This document shows, piece after piece, positions 47,031 through 58,005 of a stretch of DNA of 64,000 nucleotides; positions within the stretch are counted from its first letter, which is position 1, and every line of letters starts with the position of its first letter. The position numbers and the translations under genes were made by a program. Below the pieces are notes generated by a model, which saw only the letters and a list, made by a program, of their open reading frames with translations, was not told the origin of the DNA and made no database searches. The stretch comes from Affinundibacterium baiyunense (lineage in GTDB: Bacteria; Pseudomonadota; Gammaproteobacteria; Burkholderiales; Burkholderiaceae_D), in the NCBI RefSeq assembly GCF_018139645.1, contig NZ_JAGSPM010000014.1, positions 1 through 64,000 of the forward strand, in the 5' to 3' direction.

Positions 47031-47702
47031 TTACTTCAAGCCAGCAACATAGTCAGCAACTGCTTTCATTTCTTCATCTGACATACGTTTTGCAATAGTT
47101 GTCATCTGTGCGCTATTTTTACGAGCGCCTGTGCGGAACGCTGTTAACTGCGCCACAGTGTAATCTTGGTGTTGACCAGCGATACGTGGGAATTGCGCTG
47201 GAATACCTGCGCCATTTGGACTATGGCAACCAGCACAAGCAGCAACATTCTTCTCCGCAATACCTGCGCGGTAAATAGTTTGACCTAAGTTCACGATGTC
47301 TTTATTTTTTGCAGCGCCAGCCTTCGGCTTTTGCACAGCCAAATAGGCAGACACATTTTTCATGTCTTCTGGAGTCATTAACTTAGAGAATGTCGTCATC
47401 ACTGCATTATTACGCGCTGGTGTCGTGAAATCCATTAATTGTTTTACGAGGTAAGCGTCATGCTGACCTGACAATTTAGGATTAATACTGATTGTTGAAT
47501 TTCCTGCCGCACCATGACATGAAACGCAAGCAACAATACCGCGAGCTGCATCGCCGTTGCTGTACAAAGCTTCACCTTTTGCCAGATCAGCTTTGACTGG
47601 TTTAGCTACAGGCTCAGTTGCAGAGGCAATAGAAACGAGTGAAGATGCCGCTAAAGCAACGATGCTGAGGGACTTGGAAAATGATAAAAATGCACGGTTC
47701 AT
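47031..47702 (-). CDS. Diheme cytochrome c4
   Basis: Periplasmic diheme electron carrier, 223 residues with a signal peptide (cut near ASATEP, about 29). Two similar halves each carry a heme-attachment motif: CVSCH (59-63) and CAGCH (156-160), with MTTFSKLMT and MTTIAKRMS segments holding the methionine ligands. It lies just upstream of the resB-ccsB maturation genes but behind its own terminator. Likely passes electrons to a terminal oxidase. Confidence 0.92.
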   Translation of the reverse strand: MNRAFLSFSKSLSIVALAASSLVSIASATEPVAKPVKADLAKGEALYSNGDAARGIVACVSCHGAAGNSTISINPKLSGQHDAYLVKQLMDFTTPARNNAVMTTFSKLMTPEDMKNVSAYLAVQKPKAGAAKNKDIVNLGQTIYRAGIAEKNVAACAGCHSPNGAGIPAQFPRIAGQHQDYTVAQLTAFRTGARKNSAQMTTIAKRMSDEEMKAVADYVAGLK

Positions 47703-47948
47703 TCAAACACCTTGAGACTAAAAATTGGAAATCGGTTCTATTGAAGCATCTGAGAAGCAAAACATACGTGACAAGCAATGATGCCATGGAGCCCACGTAG
47801 CTAACCCCTTATTGTACAATAGCTTTCGTGGAAATGTTGAGCTATTCCAAGTCAATTGACGTTAAGAAACCTCACATTTCAAGATGAAACTAATCGTTTT
47901 GTCCCTTTTTTTGCATTTTTGCCCCTCCTTTTTGATTGGCTCTGATTT

Positions 47949-48665
47949 ATGTCTATCCTCTGGCAAGCCCGGTTCTTTACCACAGTCAACCACTTACGCG
48001 ATCTGCCGAGCTTACAAGTGCCTGAAGTCGCATTTGCTGGTCGTTCAAATGCAGGCAAATCAACCGCGATCAATATTTTATGTAATCAGAAAAAACTCTG
48101 TTTCGCATCTAAAACGCCCGGTCGCACGCAACATATTAACTTTTTTTCAATTGGCGGTGCACACGTCGGCCAACACCGCAAGGATGAGACACGGCAAGAT
48201 GAAATTCGCGCTTTACTAGTCGATTTGCCAGGTTACGGTTACGCTGAAGTTCCGGGTGCGGCCAAGAATCATTGGAACGTCTTACTCGGCAGCTACGTAC
48301 AAAGACGTGAGCAATTAGCGGCTTTGATTTTGATCATGGATTCACGCCGCCCATTCACCGATTTAGATAAACAAATGTTAGAGTGGTTCGCGCCTACAGG
48401 CCGTCCAATTCACTGCATATTAACAAAAGCCGATAAACTCAATCGCAATGACGCAACCAATGCGCTTCGCTTAGCACAAAATATTTTGGCTAGTTATGTG
48501 GATGCAATCGGCACGCCCTATCCATTTACTGCACAATTATTTTCAGCATTAAACCGAACTGGTATCGAAGAAGCGGATGCAAAGATTCGTGAATTGACTG
48601 GCTTGGATGCAACACCAATCTTTGAAGACTTGAAGCAAGCAGACAGCAATTCTGATTTGGCATAA
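47949..48665 (+). CDS. engB: Ribosome biogenesis GTP-binding protein YihA/YsxC
   Basis: Essential GTPase of 50S subunit assembly. G1 GRSNAGKS (31-38), G2 in [13 protein letters not shown]3 DLPGYGY near 91 and G4 TKADK near 159 are complete. Length 238, with a slightly long C-terminus. Divergent from the cytochrome c4 gene across about 245 bases. Confidence 0.95.
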   Translation: MSILWQARFFTTVNHLRDLPSLQVPEVAFAGRSNAGKSTAINILCNQKKLCFASKTPGRTQHINFFSIGGAHVGQHRKDETRQDEIRALLVDLPGYGYAEVPGAAKNHWNVLLGSYVQRREQLAALILIMDSRRPFTDLDKQMLEWFAPTGRPIHCILTKADKLNRNDATNALRLAQNILASYVDAIGTPYPFTAQLFSALNRTGIEEADAKIRELTGLDATPIFEDLKQADSNSDLA

Positions 48666-48700
48666 AAAAACCCCGGCACTTTGTAGTGCCGAGGAAAAAA
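48666..48700 (-). terminator. Hairpin after engB, a terminator only in the reverse sense
   Basis: CCCCGGCACT/AGTGCCGAGG with a 4-base loop. The plus strand has A-runs on both sides and one mismatch, so it is not a normal terminator for engB. Read on the minus strand the stem is complete (with a G-U pair) and followed by seven T. It would therefore stop antisense transcription entering engB. Confidence 0.65.
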
Positions 48701-48818
48701 ACGCCAATCGAATGGGAACAAGTGGCGCCCGCTTAGGGAGGACCAGCGGTAAGCATAATGCCTAATACTAAGAGCTAAATTCGTAAGAAAAGTTTCATTA
48801 ACCTCGATAATTTTTTAA

Positions 48819-49838
<1,020 letters not shown>

Positions 49839-49867
49839 ATTCACTTTGATCATTGAGTTTGCATTTC

Positions 49868-51022
49868 ATGGATATTTTCTACATTAGCGATACGCAAGTC
49901 ACTCTGAACCCGACCACATTAAATAGAGCGATCGAATTAATTGGCGATGGTGAAAACGATACTGGGGATGACACATATCGGTTTATGTGGATAGACATCA
50001 CGCATGATGAAGTTGAGCGAGATGCTGATGCTTGGCGTGATCAAGTTGAAAAACTCACTGGCATACGCATCTTTGATTTACATCTCAAGGATATTTGCAA
50101 TCGCAGCCACCCATCCAATTTTGATGCGACACAAGATTACGAATTAGTGATCTTTCAAAAGCTGGCATTAAATGGGGAGAGTGGCGAATCCAATTCAACT
50201 CCACAAGAGAGTCATAACGCCAAGAAAAAAATGCCGGCAGTTTTACATCGACTGCAAACGCAACCTGTTTCTTTTCTCTTGATTGGTAACGCACTGATCA
50301 CAGTACGCGCAAACTATAGCCGCACAGTTGAAACTATGCGCGCACGCTTACTCAACTTTAAGCCCAAAGACAATAATAACTTGAGTAGTAAATTACCGGC
50401 ATCACCAGAGGATTTAATGCTGCGTTTGTTAAATGCCATGGTTGATCAATATCTTGATTTACGCCAGCCATTAACCAATCAATTAGATCGCTGGCAGCAT
50501 GCCTTACTTGATCCGCGCAAACCGTTTAATAATTGGGTTGCTTTACTCGACTCACGGGTAGAGTTGCGTAAGCTGGAGCATTTGTGTGAAGAACAATATG
50601 ATGCTTTACAAGAGCTGCGCGATCACTTTATTGACACGTTTGACGGGTCTGGTAACAAACAAAGTCGCGCTAAAGATTTGTTATTGGTTCGCACTAATGA
50701 TGTGATGGAACATATTAATCGCGTGCTCAATCACACTCGACGGCTCGAAGCATCGCTTGAATCGTCGGTGCAAATTCACTTCGCGGCCGTGTCACACAAA
50801 ACCAGCGAGATTATGCGTATCTTGACGGTGATCACCGCTTTGTTTATGCCGCTGACTTTAATCACAGGGATTTTCGGCATGAATTTCGCAAAGATGCCGT
50901 GGATTAATGAAGATACTGGTTTCAAACTCGTACTTGGACTGATGGCACTCACCGTCATCCTTTTTTTAATTGCGATGCGGCTGCAAGGTTATTTAGAGGG
51001 TCGCGGACAGCGCAATGAATAA
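49868..51022 (+). CDS. CorA-family divalent cation transporter
   Basis: Mg2+ channel family protein of 384 residues. A long soluble N-terminal domain with a helical stalk precedes two C-terminal spans; the selectivity motif GMN is present in IFGMNFAKMPW near 337. I use MDIFYISDTQ (49868); a TTG at 49853 is a weaker option. It differs from ZntB in keeping the standard GMN surroundings, but the ion cannot be fixed from sequence. It starts 29 bases after hemB and may be co-transcribed. Confidence 0.85.
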   Translation: MDIFYISDTQVTLNPTTLNRAIELIGDGENDTGDDTYRFMWIDITHDEVERDADAWRDQVEKLTGIRIFDLHLKDICNRSHPSNFDATQDYELVIFQKLALNGESGESNSTPQESHNAKKKMPAVLHRLQTQPVSFLLIGNALITVRANYSRTVETMRARLLNFKPKDNNNLSSKLPASPEDLMLRLLNAMVDQYLDLRQPLTNQLDRWQHALLDPRKPFNNWVALLDSRVELRKLEHLCEEQYDALQELRDHFIDTFDGSGNKQSRAKDLLLVRTNDVMEHINRVLNHTRRLEASLESSVQIHFAAVSHKTSEIMRILTVITALFMPLTLITGIFGMNFAKMPWINEDTGFKLVLGLMALTVILFLIAMRLQGYLEGRGQRNE

Positions 51023-51052
51023 TTCACGACTCCCAAAGCACGCGCATTCACA

Positions 51053-52492
51053 ATGACAACACATAGCTTTCTCTGGCACGACTATGAGACCTTCGGCGCA
51101 CAAGCTCGACGCGATCGCCCAGCACAATTTGCGGCGATTCGTACCGATGCCGACTTAAATGAAATCGGTGAGCCAATTAATTTATTTTGCAAGCCAGCCA
51201 ACGACTTTTTACCCGATCCACAATCCTGCCTAATCACACATATCACACCGCAGCAATGCCTTGAACAAGGCTTGCCTGAACACGCGTTTGCCGCCCAAAT
51301 TGAGAAGCAGTTAGCGACGACGGGCACGATTGGTGTAGGTTACAACACAATACGCTTTGACGATGAAATTACACGTTTTATGTTTTGGCGTAATTTAATC
51401 GATCCTTATGCGCGCGAGTGGCAAAATCAATGTGGGCGCTGGGATATCATGGACATGGTTCGTACCACCTACGCGTTACGACCAGACGGAATCAATTGGC
51501 CATTAAATGATGAGGGAAAACCGAGCTTTAGGCTGGAACACCTCACGGCGGCAAACGGCATCACCCACGACGCAGCACATGATGCACTATCAGATGTGCG
51601 TGCCACAATTGCATTGGCAAAATTAATCAAAGAAAAACAACCTAAATTATTTGATTTTTGTTTTGCACTACACAAGAAAGAAAAGGTCGCCAGTGAAATC
51701 GGTCTTCCCTTACTTGCAAAACCTTTCTTGCACGTTTCTGGCATGTTTAGTACCGAGCGCGGTTGTCTTGCCGTGATGTGGCCGTTAGCAATTCACCCAA
51801 GCAATAAAAACGAGGTAATCGCTTGGGATCTACAATTTGATCCTAGCGAGCTGCAAAATTTAGACATCGCGACCATTCAACAACGCATGTTTAGCAAGAG
51901 CGATGTGCTACCCGAAGGCGTTTTACGTTTACCGGTAAAAAGTATCCACCTCAACAAATCACCTATCGTGATTGGTAATCTCAAAACACTCAGCAGTGAA
52001 ATGGCTGCCCGTTGGAATATCGATATGCAGCAAGTGATGACTAATATCGAAGTAGCGCGCGAGTTACAATCGACATTGGATCCGCAACTTTGGCAGCAAG
52101 TGTATTCGCGTCCTGCTCATGAAGCTGTTGATGTCGATGAAGATTTGTATGGTGGATTTATCAGCAGCGCAGACCGTAAAATTTTGAACGATTTACGTCA
52201 ACTTACGCCACAGCAATTGGCATCCACGCATCCACATTTCAACGATAGTCGTTTAGAGGAACTGGTATTTCGTTATCGCGCACGTAATTTCCCAACGAGT
52301 CTCAATGTAGAAGAACAAGCGCTGTGGGAAGAACATCGACGGGCACGCTTATTAGATGGTGAAGCAAATGCTCGCACGGTCGATGCCTATTTCAATGAAA
52401 TTGATCAACTATCCGAAAATGCCGATGAGGAAGAGCAGCATATTTTGGGAGCTCTGTACGACTACGCTGAGCTGGTTGTGCCTGTTCGATAG
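51053..52492 (+). CDS. sbcB: Exodeoxyribonuclease I
   Basis: 3'-to-5' single-strand DNA exonuclease used in repair and recombination. The DEDD exonuclease motif begins with Asp10 and Glu12 in WHDYETFG; further motifs are YNTIRFDDEITR and HDAAHDALSDVRATIALA. SH3-like and helical ExoI C-terminal domains complete the 479 residues. It begins 30 bases after the CorA-family gene. Confidence 0.95.
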   Translation: MTTHSFLWHDYETFGAQARRDRPAQFAAIRTDADLNEIGEPINLFCKPANDFLPDPQSCLITHITPQQCLEQGLPEHAFAAQIEKQLATTGTIGVGYNTIRFDDEITRFMFWRNLIDPYAREWQNQCGRWDIMDMVRTTYALRPDGINWPLNDEGKPSFRLEHLTAANGITHDAAHDALSDVRATIALAKLIKEKQPKLFDFCFALHKKEKVASEIGLPLLAKPFLHVSGMFSTERGCLAVMWPLAIHPSNKNEVIAWDLQFDPSELQNLDIATIQQRMFSKSDVLPEGVLRLPVKSIHLNKSPIVIGNLKTLSSEMAARWNIDMQQVMTNIEVARELQSTLDPQLWQQVYSRPAHEAVDVDEDLYGGFISSADRKILNDLRQLTPQQLASTHPHFNDSRLEELVFRYRARNFPTSLNVEEQALWEEHRRARLLDGEANARTVDAYFNEIDQLSENADEEEQHILGALYDYAELVVPVR

Positions 52493-52496
52493 AAAC

Positions 52497-52525
52497 AAAA
52501 AAGCTGGATTTATTCCAGCTTTTTG
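52497..52525. terminator. Bidirectional terminator between sbcB and dsbD
   Basis: Stem AAAAAGCTGGA/TCCAGCTTTTT with a 5-base loop between convergent genes; A/T tracts on both sides serve both directions. Confidence 0.85.
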
Positions 52526-52557
52526 TTTCTTTGTGCCGTCAAGTAAGAATAACTCAA

Positions 52558-54342
52558 CTACGGCTTAACGGTTTCTAACTGCTGCAAAGACTGCAAAAAT
52601 TTCTCAGCGTTTTGATAGCCAATTACGCGCTTGCCTACAATTTCTTGACCAGTGCGATCAAAGAAGATGATCCCTGGCGGACCAAACAAACCGAAGCGCT
52701 TTAGCATCGCTTTATCATCAGAATCATTTTTCGTCACATCCACTTGCAATAACAGCATCTGATCCAATTTGGCTTTTACACGCGGCTCGACAAAGGTTAG
52801 CTTCTCCATTTCTTTACAGGAGATACACCAGTCCGCGTAGAAATCTAACATCACGAGCTTTTCTCTCGACTGCGCGAGAATCGTGTCCAACTCAGCCGTC
52901 GTTTTTACGCGCTGGAACTGCACATGCACCACATTCCCAGTCAAATGGGCAACTGGGGAAAGTGGATCACGCCCACCAGTAATCAAGCCAATCAATTGCG
53001 CAGCGCCGCCCAAAATAAATAACATCGCTAAAAATTTTGAGAATACACGCCCCTTATACACAAACAACTGGTAGGCGCCATATGTCAACAAAAGAAGACT
53101 CCATGCCAGCATCTGATATAAGGCCGGGATAACAGGCGACACCATCCAAATAGCCATCGCCAACATAAGCACACCAAAAAATCGTTTGATCTGCTCCATC
53201 CATACGCCCGCGCGAGGCAACAAACTTCCCGCTGAAATACCCACCAAGAGTAGTGGCACGCCCATGCCAATTGCCATCGCAAACAGGGCAGCTCCACCGA
53301 CCACCACATTTTTGGTTTGGCTAATGTACACTAAGGCCCCAGCAAGTGGCGCGGCAACACAAGGCCCCACAATCAACGCTGACACAGCTCCCATTAAGAA
53401 CACGCCAAGCATTTTGCCGTTTCGCTGCCCTTCGGAGAAATAAGTCAACTTGGTCTGTATAGCCACCGGCATTTGCAATTGATAAATGCCAAACATCGAT
53501 AGTGAAAGGATCGCCATGAATAGTGCAAAGGCACTGAGCACCCAAGGGTTTTGTAAGCTAGCGGACAGACCTTCCCCAAGCAAGCCTGCGGCCACCCCCA
53601 AAGCAGTGTAGACGAGCGCCATACCCAATACATAACTCAAAGATAAAAAGAAAGCGCGACTACGCTTAATTCCCGCACCTTCTCCAACAATGATATATGA
53701 CAGAATTGGCACCATCGGCAACACGCATGGTGTCAAAGACAAACCAAGACCCAACAAAATAAACAAAGGCACGATTAATGCCAATCGACCACTTTTGAGC
53801 GCTTCTGCGATGCTTGATTGCTCGCCACTCGACGCGCTATCCGTTGGTAAAACTTTTGAAGCGGGCAACGGCGCAATCTCAGCTAAGCTGACGGGGAGCA
53901 CCAAATCCATAGGCGGATAACACAAGCCTGCATCTGCACATCCTTGAAGTCGAATCAGTGCTTGAAAATCTGATTTGGCATTAACGGGAATCAGTACAGT
54001 TAATTCGCGGTAGTAACTTTCAACATCCTTTTGAAAAGTCTCATCGAACTTTACCTTTCCAGCAGGGATCTCAAAGGCGCCCAATTCAGCGCCTTTGGCC
54101 TCGAACTTAAATTGATCCCGATACAAATAGTAGCCATCTGCAATATCAAAGCGGACCGCCATTTGATTCGCTGAAACCATCTGCGCTTTCACTTTAAAAG
54201 CTAACTCAGGTGCTAAAAAATCTTCGGCGCGCAAACTGCCGCTAGTGATAAGGCAAAGCATTAAGCTCATGCCTAACAGATAGCTTCGCTCAAATAAAAA
54301 ACGAATTCGTAAAAGAAAACTGAAGCTTCCAATAAATTTCAT
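52558..54342 (-). CDS. dsbD: Thiol:disulfide interchange protein DsbD
   Basis: Carries reducing power from cytoplasmic thioredoxin to the periplasm, for cytochrome c maturation and DsbC. An N-terminal signal precedes the alpha domain with cysteines in CADAGLCYPP (near 131-137). The eight-span beta domain has cysteines in LTPCVLPM (near 203) and GPCVAAP (near 325). The C-terminal thioredoxin-like domain has DWCISCKEM near 505. All three cysteine pairs are present. Length 594. Confidence 0.94.
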   Translation of the reverse strand: MKFIGSFSFLLRIRFLFERSYLLGMSLMLCLITSGSLRAEDFLAPELAFKVKAQMVSANQMAVRFDIADGYYLYRDQFKFEAKGAELGAFEIPAGKVKFDETFQKDVESYYRELTVLIPVNAKSDFQALIRLQGCADAGLCYPPMDLVLPVSLAEIAPLPASKVLPTDSASSGEQSSIAEALKSGRLALIVPLFILLGLGLSLTPCVLPMVPILSYIIVGEGAGIKRSRAFFLSLSYVLGMALVYTALGVAAGLLGEGLSASLQNPWVLSAFALFMAILSLSMFGIYQLQMPVAIQTKLTYFSEGQRNGKMLGVFLMGAVSALIVGPCVAAPLAGALVYISQTKNVVVGGAALFAMAIGMGVPLLLVGISAGSLLPRAGVWMEQIKRFFGVLMLAMAIWMVSPVIPALYQMLAWSLLLLTYGAYQLFVYKGRVFSKFLAMLFILGGAAQLIGLITGGRDPLSPVAHLTGNVVHVQFQRVKTTAELDTILAQSREKLVMLDFYADWCISCKEMEKLTFVEPRVKAKLDQMLLLQVDVTKNDSDDKAMLKRFGLFGPPGIIFFDRTGQEIVGKRVIGYQNAEKFLQSLQQLETVKP

Positions 54343-54525
54343 AAATATCTTCGTGAATAATTGCCGCGTTTTAATTTAAGCCATCTCGTTATGCGGCACA
54401 AAGCGAATCCGCACTACAAGATTGAAAGTTTCAGTATCTTAACGGAATATACAATTCAATGCTGCGCACGTATTTTCTGAAATCAAGCAAAAGAACAATT
54501 TCAACAGCAAAACGTCTAAGACATA

Positions 54526-54558
54526 AAAAAAGCCGTTCATTTTACTGAACGGCTTTTT
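54526..54558 (-). terminator. Terminator after rplQ
   Basis: Stem AAAAAGCCGTTCA/TGAACGGCTTTTT with a 6-base loop, 28 bases beyond the rplQ stop; it closes the alpha operon. A-tracts and T-tracts make it active in both directions. The dsbD upstream region (54343-54525) holds no other clear feature. Confidence 0.88.
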
Positions 54559-54585
54559 ATACAAGCGAACTAATGAAAGTTCAGC

Positions 54586-54984
54586 TTATTCTTCTACTGT
54601 TGGTGCATCTGCAGCGTCAGTAACTTCTGGACGATCCAACAATTCTACGTAGGCCATAGGCGCATTGTCGCCAACGCGGAAACCCATTTTCAAAATACGC
54701 AGGTAACCACCGTTGCGATTTGCAAAACGTGGGCCTAATTCAGCGAACAATTTTTGTACGATTTCACGATCGCGCAAACGGTTGAATGCCAAACGCTTGT
54801 TTGCCAATGTGTCTGTTTTACCCAAAGTCAAAATTGGCTCAACAACACGGCGCAATTCTTTTGCTTTTGGCAAAGTTGTTTTAATTGCTTCGTGACGCAA
54901 CAGAGAAACTGTCATATTGCGCAACATTGCTAAACGGTGGGATGATGTACGATTCAGCTTACGTAAGCCGTGACGATGACGCAT
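54586..54984 (-). CDS. rplQ: 50S ribosomal protein L17
   Basis: Ribosomal large-subunit protein near the exit tunnel. [17 protein letters not shown] is the universal N-terminus, so the start is 54984 (AAAGGAAG upstream), not 55032. Length 132, with an acidic/alanine tail. A terminator-like hairpin lies between it and rpoA (55083-55107). Confidence 0.97.
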   Translation of the reverse strand: MRHRHGLRKLNRTSSHRLAMLRNMTVSLLRHEAIKTTLPKAKELRRVVEPILTLGKTDTLANKRLAFNRLRDREIVQKLFAELGPRFANRNGGYLRILKMGFRVGDNAPMAYVELLDRPEVTDAADAPTVEE

Positions 54985-55075
54985 GGTACTTCCTTTCAAT
55001 AAGTTTAAAAATTCCAGTTCTTCTATCGTCAAACCATTTGACGCGGACCGGTAATGTTCTTACTACGCACTACAA

Positions 55076-55107
55076 ATAAAACGTCGGGTCAAACGAGTCG
55101 ACCCGAC
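55076..55107 (-). terminator. Terminator-like hairpin between rpoA and rplQ
   Basis: GTCGGGTC pairs with GACCCGAC around a 9-base loop; the minus strand continues with GTTTTATTTG. It lies 8 bases after the rpoA stop. rplQ must be reached by partial readthrough or from its own promoter. Confidence 0.7.
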
Positions 55108-55114
55108 ATCAAGA

Positions 55115-56092
55115 TTACTTCTCTAAACCAGCAGGAGGCCAGTTTTCTAACTTCATGCCCAAAGACAAACCACGGGAAGCCAATACTTCTTTGATTTCAT
55201 TCAAAGATTTGCGACCCAAGTTTGGTGTCTTCAACAATTCGTTTTCACTACGCTGGATCAAATCACCAATATAGTAAATGTTTTCTGCTTTCAAGCAGTT
55301 TGCGGAACGTACAGTCAATTCCAAATCATCAACTGGACGCAACAATACTGGATCAACAGCAGGTGCACGTGATGGTGCTTCTGCAGCCGCTTCTGTGCCT
55401 TCCAATGCAGCGAATACGTGCAACTGATCAACCAATACGCGAGCAGATTGGCGAATCGCTTCTTCTGGCGTGATTACACCGTTTGTTTCGATGTTAATGA
55501 TCAATTTGTCCAAATCTGTACGTTGTTCAACGCGAGCAGATTCAACAGAGTAAGAAACACGACGTACTGGAGAGAAAGACGCGTCCAAAATAATACGACC
55601 AATAGTTTTGTTCGCATCTTCAGACAAACGACGTACGTTACCAGGAACGTAGCCACGACCTTTTTCTACTTTGATTTGCATATCCAATTTGCCGCCGGCG
55701 GTCAAATTCGCAATCACGTGATCTGGATTAATCAGTTCTACGTTATGTGGCAAATCGATGTCGGAAGCCAATACTGCGCCTTCGCCTTCTTTTTTCAAAG
55801 TCAAAGTAACTTCATCACGCTCGTGCAACTTGAAGACCACGCCTTTCAAGTTCAACAAAATATCAACGACGTCTTCTTGCACGCCATCGAGAGTTGAGTA
55901 TTCATGAACGACGCCAGCGATCGTCACTTCAGTTGGCGCATAACCAACCATAGAAGATAACAAGACACGACGTAAAGAGTTACCGAGAGTATGACCAAAA
56001 CCACGTTCAAATGGCTCCATCACTACTTTCGCTGAACCAGGGCCCAACATTTCAACGTCGATAATACGAGGCTTAAACAGATTGTTTTGCAT
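55115..56092 (-). CDS. rpoA: DNA-directed RNA polymerase subunit alpha
   Basis: Alpha subunit, starting polymerase assembly and contacting UP elements and activators. The N-terminal dimerisation domain (about 1-235) shows [19 protein letters not shown]; the C-terminal domain (about 250-325) shows [20 protein letters not shown] and [19 protein letters not shown]. Length 325. It is preceded and followed by terminator-like hairpins. Confidence 0.97.
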   Translation of the reverse strand: MQNNLFKPRIIDVEMLGPGSAKVVMEPFERGFGHTLGNSLRRVLLSSMVGYAPTEVTIAGVVHEYSTLDGVQEDVVDILLNLKGVVFKLHERDEVTLTLKKEGEGAVLASDIDLPHNVELINPDHVIANLTAGGKLDMQIKVEKGRGYVPGNVRRLSEDANKTIGRIILDASFSPVRRVSYSVESARVEQRTDLDKLIINIETNGVITPEEAIRQSARVLVDQLHVFAALEGTEAAAEAPSRAPAVDPVLLRPVDDLELTVRSANCLKAENIYYIGDLIQRSENELLKTPNLGRKSLNEIKEVLASRGLSLGMKLENWPPAGLEK

Positions 56093-56149
56093 GATTTGTC
56101 CTTTTCAATACCCTCGGCTCGTTACACCGATAAGGCTGATGGCAAAAAG

Positions 56150-56181
56150 AAAAAAGCCTGCCCATCGTAAAATGGGCAGGC
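56150..56181 (-). terminator. Strong terminator between rpsD and rpoA
   Basis: GCCTGCCCAT pairs perfectly with ATGGGCAGGC around a 6-base loop, and the minus strand continues TTTTTTCTTTTT. It lies 15 bases after the rpsD stop, inside what is normally one alpha operon. Confidence 0.85.
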
Positions 56182-56195
56182 GGTGAAACTGAATA

Positions 56196-56819
56196 TTAAC
56201 GTGAGTACAATTCAACGATCAAAGATTCGTTGACATCGTGAGCGATGTCGCTACGATCAGGCATAGACTTAAAAGTACCTTCCATTTTCTTCGCATCAAC
56301 AGAAACCCAAGATGGCATACCAACTTGTTCTGCTAAAGACAAAGCTTCAACGATACGTGTTTGCTTTTTCGCTTTTTCACGAACCGCAACTACGTCGCCA
56401 GCTCTAACTTGGAAAGAAGCGATGTTTACTACGGTACCGTTTACTGTAAATGCTTTATGGCTAACCAATTGACGCGCTTCTGCACGTGTAGAGCCAAAAC
56501 CCATACGGTATGCAACATTGTCCAAACGAGATTCCAACAACTTCAACAAAGTTTCGCCAGTGTTACCTTTTTGACGATCCGCTTCAGCGAAATAACGACG
56601 GAATTGACGCTCTAAAACGCCATACATACGCTTAACTTTTTGTTTTTCACGCAATTGATTACCGAAGTCAGATGTACGTGCGCCAGATTTCGCGCCGTGT
56701 TGACCTGGTTTTACATCTAATTTGCATTTGGAGTCCAAAGAGCGACGCGCGCTTTTCAGAAACAGGTCCGTGCCTTCGCGACGGGATAATTTTGCTTTAG
56801 GTCCGATATAACGTGCCAC
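56196..56819 (-). CDS. rpsD: 30S ribosomal protein S4
   Basis: Primary 16S-binding protein of the small subunit. [20 protein letters not shown] opens the protein; an S4 RNA-binding domain covers about 95-155 ([23 protein letters not shown]). Start codon is GTG at 56819 with AAAGGAAA before it. Length 207. In other bacteria S4 represses its own operon; the 213-base gap upstream, with a hairpin at 56869-56891, may serve that. Confidence 0.96.
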   Translation of the reverse strand: MARYIGPKAKLSRREGTDLFLKSARRSLDSKCKLDVKPGQHGAKSGARTSDFGNQLREKQKVKRMYGVLERQFRRYFAEADRQKGNTGETLLKLLESRLDNVAYRMGFGSTRAEARQLVSHKAFTVNGTVVNIASFQVRAGDVVAVREKAKKQTRIVEALSLAEQVGMPSWVSVDAKKMEGTFKSMPDRSDIAHDVNESLIVELYSR

Positions 56820-56868
56820 AGTAATTTCCTTTAAAAATGACGCAGATGCCGTTAAACAAACTGCGCTA

Positions 56869-56891
56869 GTCTGATCTACCTGCTATCAGAC
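56869..56891 (-). promoter_or_regulatory. Hairpin in the rpsD leader
   Basis: A perfect 7-bp inverted repeat GTCTGAT/ATCAGAC with a 9-base loop, 50 bases before the rpsD GTG. It has no T-run, so it is not a terminator. It could be a binding site for S4 or part of a promoter-proximal leader; this is inference from place only. Confidence 0.35.
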
Positions 56892-56947
56892 AGTGGTCTT
56901 ATTAAACAAGGTGTAAATAAGAATGATAAACGTATAAAATACGAAAG

Positions 56948-56974
56948 ACAAAACCCACCAATTGAATTGGCGGG
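56948..56974 (-). terminator. Terminator-like hairpin between rpsK and rpsD
   Basis: In the minus-strand transcript CCCGCCAAT pairs with ATTGGTGGG (one G-U) around a 3-base loop, then TTTTGTCTTTCG. It lies 59 bases past the rpsK stop. Confidence 0.7.
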
Positions 56975-57032
56975 CTGCATTCTAACATGATTGCTAGAAT
57001 TGTCCAAAGCCTAGCCTAAGCTAAGCGATGAA

Positions 57033-57437
57033 TTAGATACGACGACGCTTTGGAGGACGGCAGCCGTTATGTGGAACTGGCGTAACGTCTTGAATCAAAG
57101 AGATCTTGATACCCAAATTATTCAAAGCACGCACAGAGGACTCACGACCTGGGCCTGGGCCTTTGATACGTACTTCAAGATTTTTGATACCGCATTCTAC
57201 CGCAACCTTACCAGCTGCTTCTGCCGCAACCTGAGCCGCGAAAGGTGTAGATTTACGAGAGCCTTTAAAACCTTGACCACCAGCTGTTGCCCAAGACAAT
57301 GCATTGCCTTGACGATCAGTGATCGTGATGATGGTGTTGTTGAAAGATGCGTGAACGTGTGCGATACCTTCAGCAACATTTTTCTTAACTTTTTTACGAG
57401 CGCGAGCTGCCGCTGCGTTATTTTGTGCTTTTGCCAT
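57033..57437 (-). CDS. rpsK: 30S ribosomal protein S11
   Basis: Small-subunit platform protein contacting mRNA near the Shine-Dalgarno helix. [21 protein letters not shown] and the final [11 protein letters not shown] are universal S11 features. Length 134. It follows rpsM by 29 bases. Confidence 0.97.
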   Translation of the reverse strand: MAKAQNNAAAARARKKVKKNVAEGIAHVHASFNNTIITITDRQGNALSWATAGGQGFKGSRKSTPFAAQVAAEAAGKVAVECGIKNLEVRIKGPGPGRESSVRALNNLGIKISLIQDVTPVPHNGCRPPKRRRI

Positions 57438-57466
57438 AATTGGTTCCTTGAATCCAGCTTACTGGA

Positions 57467-57832
57467 TTATTTCTTCAATGATTGCGCTGCTTTACGTGGG
57501 CCTTTACGTGTACGTGCGTTAGTACGTGTACGTTGACCACGAACAGGCAAACCTTTGCGATGACGCAGACCGCGGTAGCAGCCTAAGTCCATCAAACGCT
57601 TGATGTTCATCGAGATTTCACGACGAAGATCACCTTCAACGACGTATTTTGCAATACTGTCACGAAGCTTTTCTAACTCGTTGTCGTCTAGATCTTTGAC
57701 CTTTTTAGTGGTCGGAACACCCGTTGCTGCACAGATATCTGCTGCGCGTGGGCCGCCAATACCATAGATAGCTTGTAAGCCGATTACGGTATGCTGATGA
57801 TTTGGGATATTAACCCCTGCTATACGTGCCAT
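57467..57832 (-). CDS. rpsM: 30S ribosomal protein S13
   Basis: Small-subunit head protein making the inter-subunit bridge. [18 protein letters not shown] at the N-terminus and [19 protein letters not shown] at the basic C-terminus identify it. Length 121. Confidence 0.97.
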   Translation of the reverse strand: MARIAGVNIPNHQHTVIGLQAIYGIGGPRAADICAATGVPTTKKVKDLDDNELEKLRDSIAKYVVEGDLRREISMNIKRLMDLGCYRGLRHRKGLPVRGQRTRTNARTRKGPRKAAQSLKK

Positions 57833-57859
57833 TCGTTATTCCTCGTTCAATAACGTTAA

Positions 57860-57973
57860 TTAACCTTGGCGCTGTTTATGGCGTGGTTCTGTGCAAATAA
57901 CACGAACAACACCTTTGCGCTTGATGATCTTGCAGTTGCGGCAAATCCGCTTAACTGATGCGAGAACTTTCAT
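57860..57973 (-). CDS. rpmJ: 50S ribosomal protein L36
   Basis: A 37-residue protein, [20 protein letters not shown] followed by a [17 protein letters not shown] tail. The zinc-ribbon ligands Cys11, Cys14, Cys27 and His32 are all present. It lies between infA and rpsM, its normal place in betaproteobacteria. Too short for ordinary ORF searches. Confidence 0.95.
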   Translation of the reverse strand: MKVLASVKRICRNCKIIKRKGVVRVICTEPRHKQRQG

Positions 57974-58005
57974 TTTTGCCCTCTTCCCTTCTAGTTCAAT
58001 TTAAT

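Noticed and set aside
55418-55897. 159-codon plus-strand frame inside rpoA
   Set aside because: It is the antisense shadow of a highly conserved gene; the Phe/Asn-rich product is typical of such shadows.
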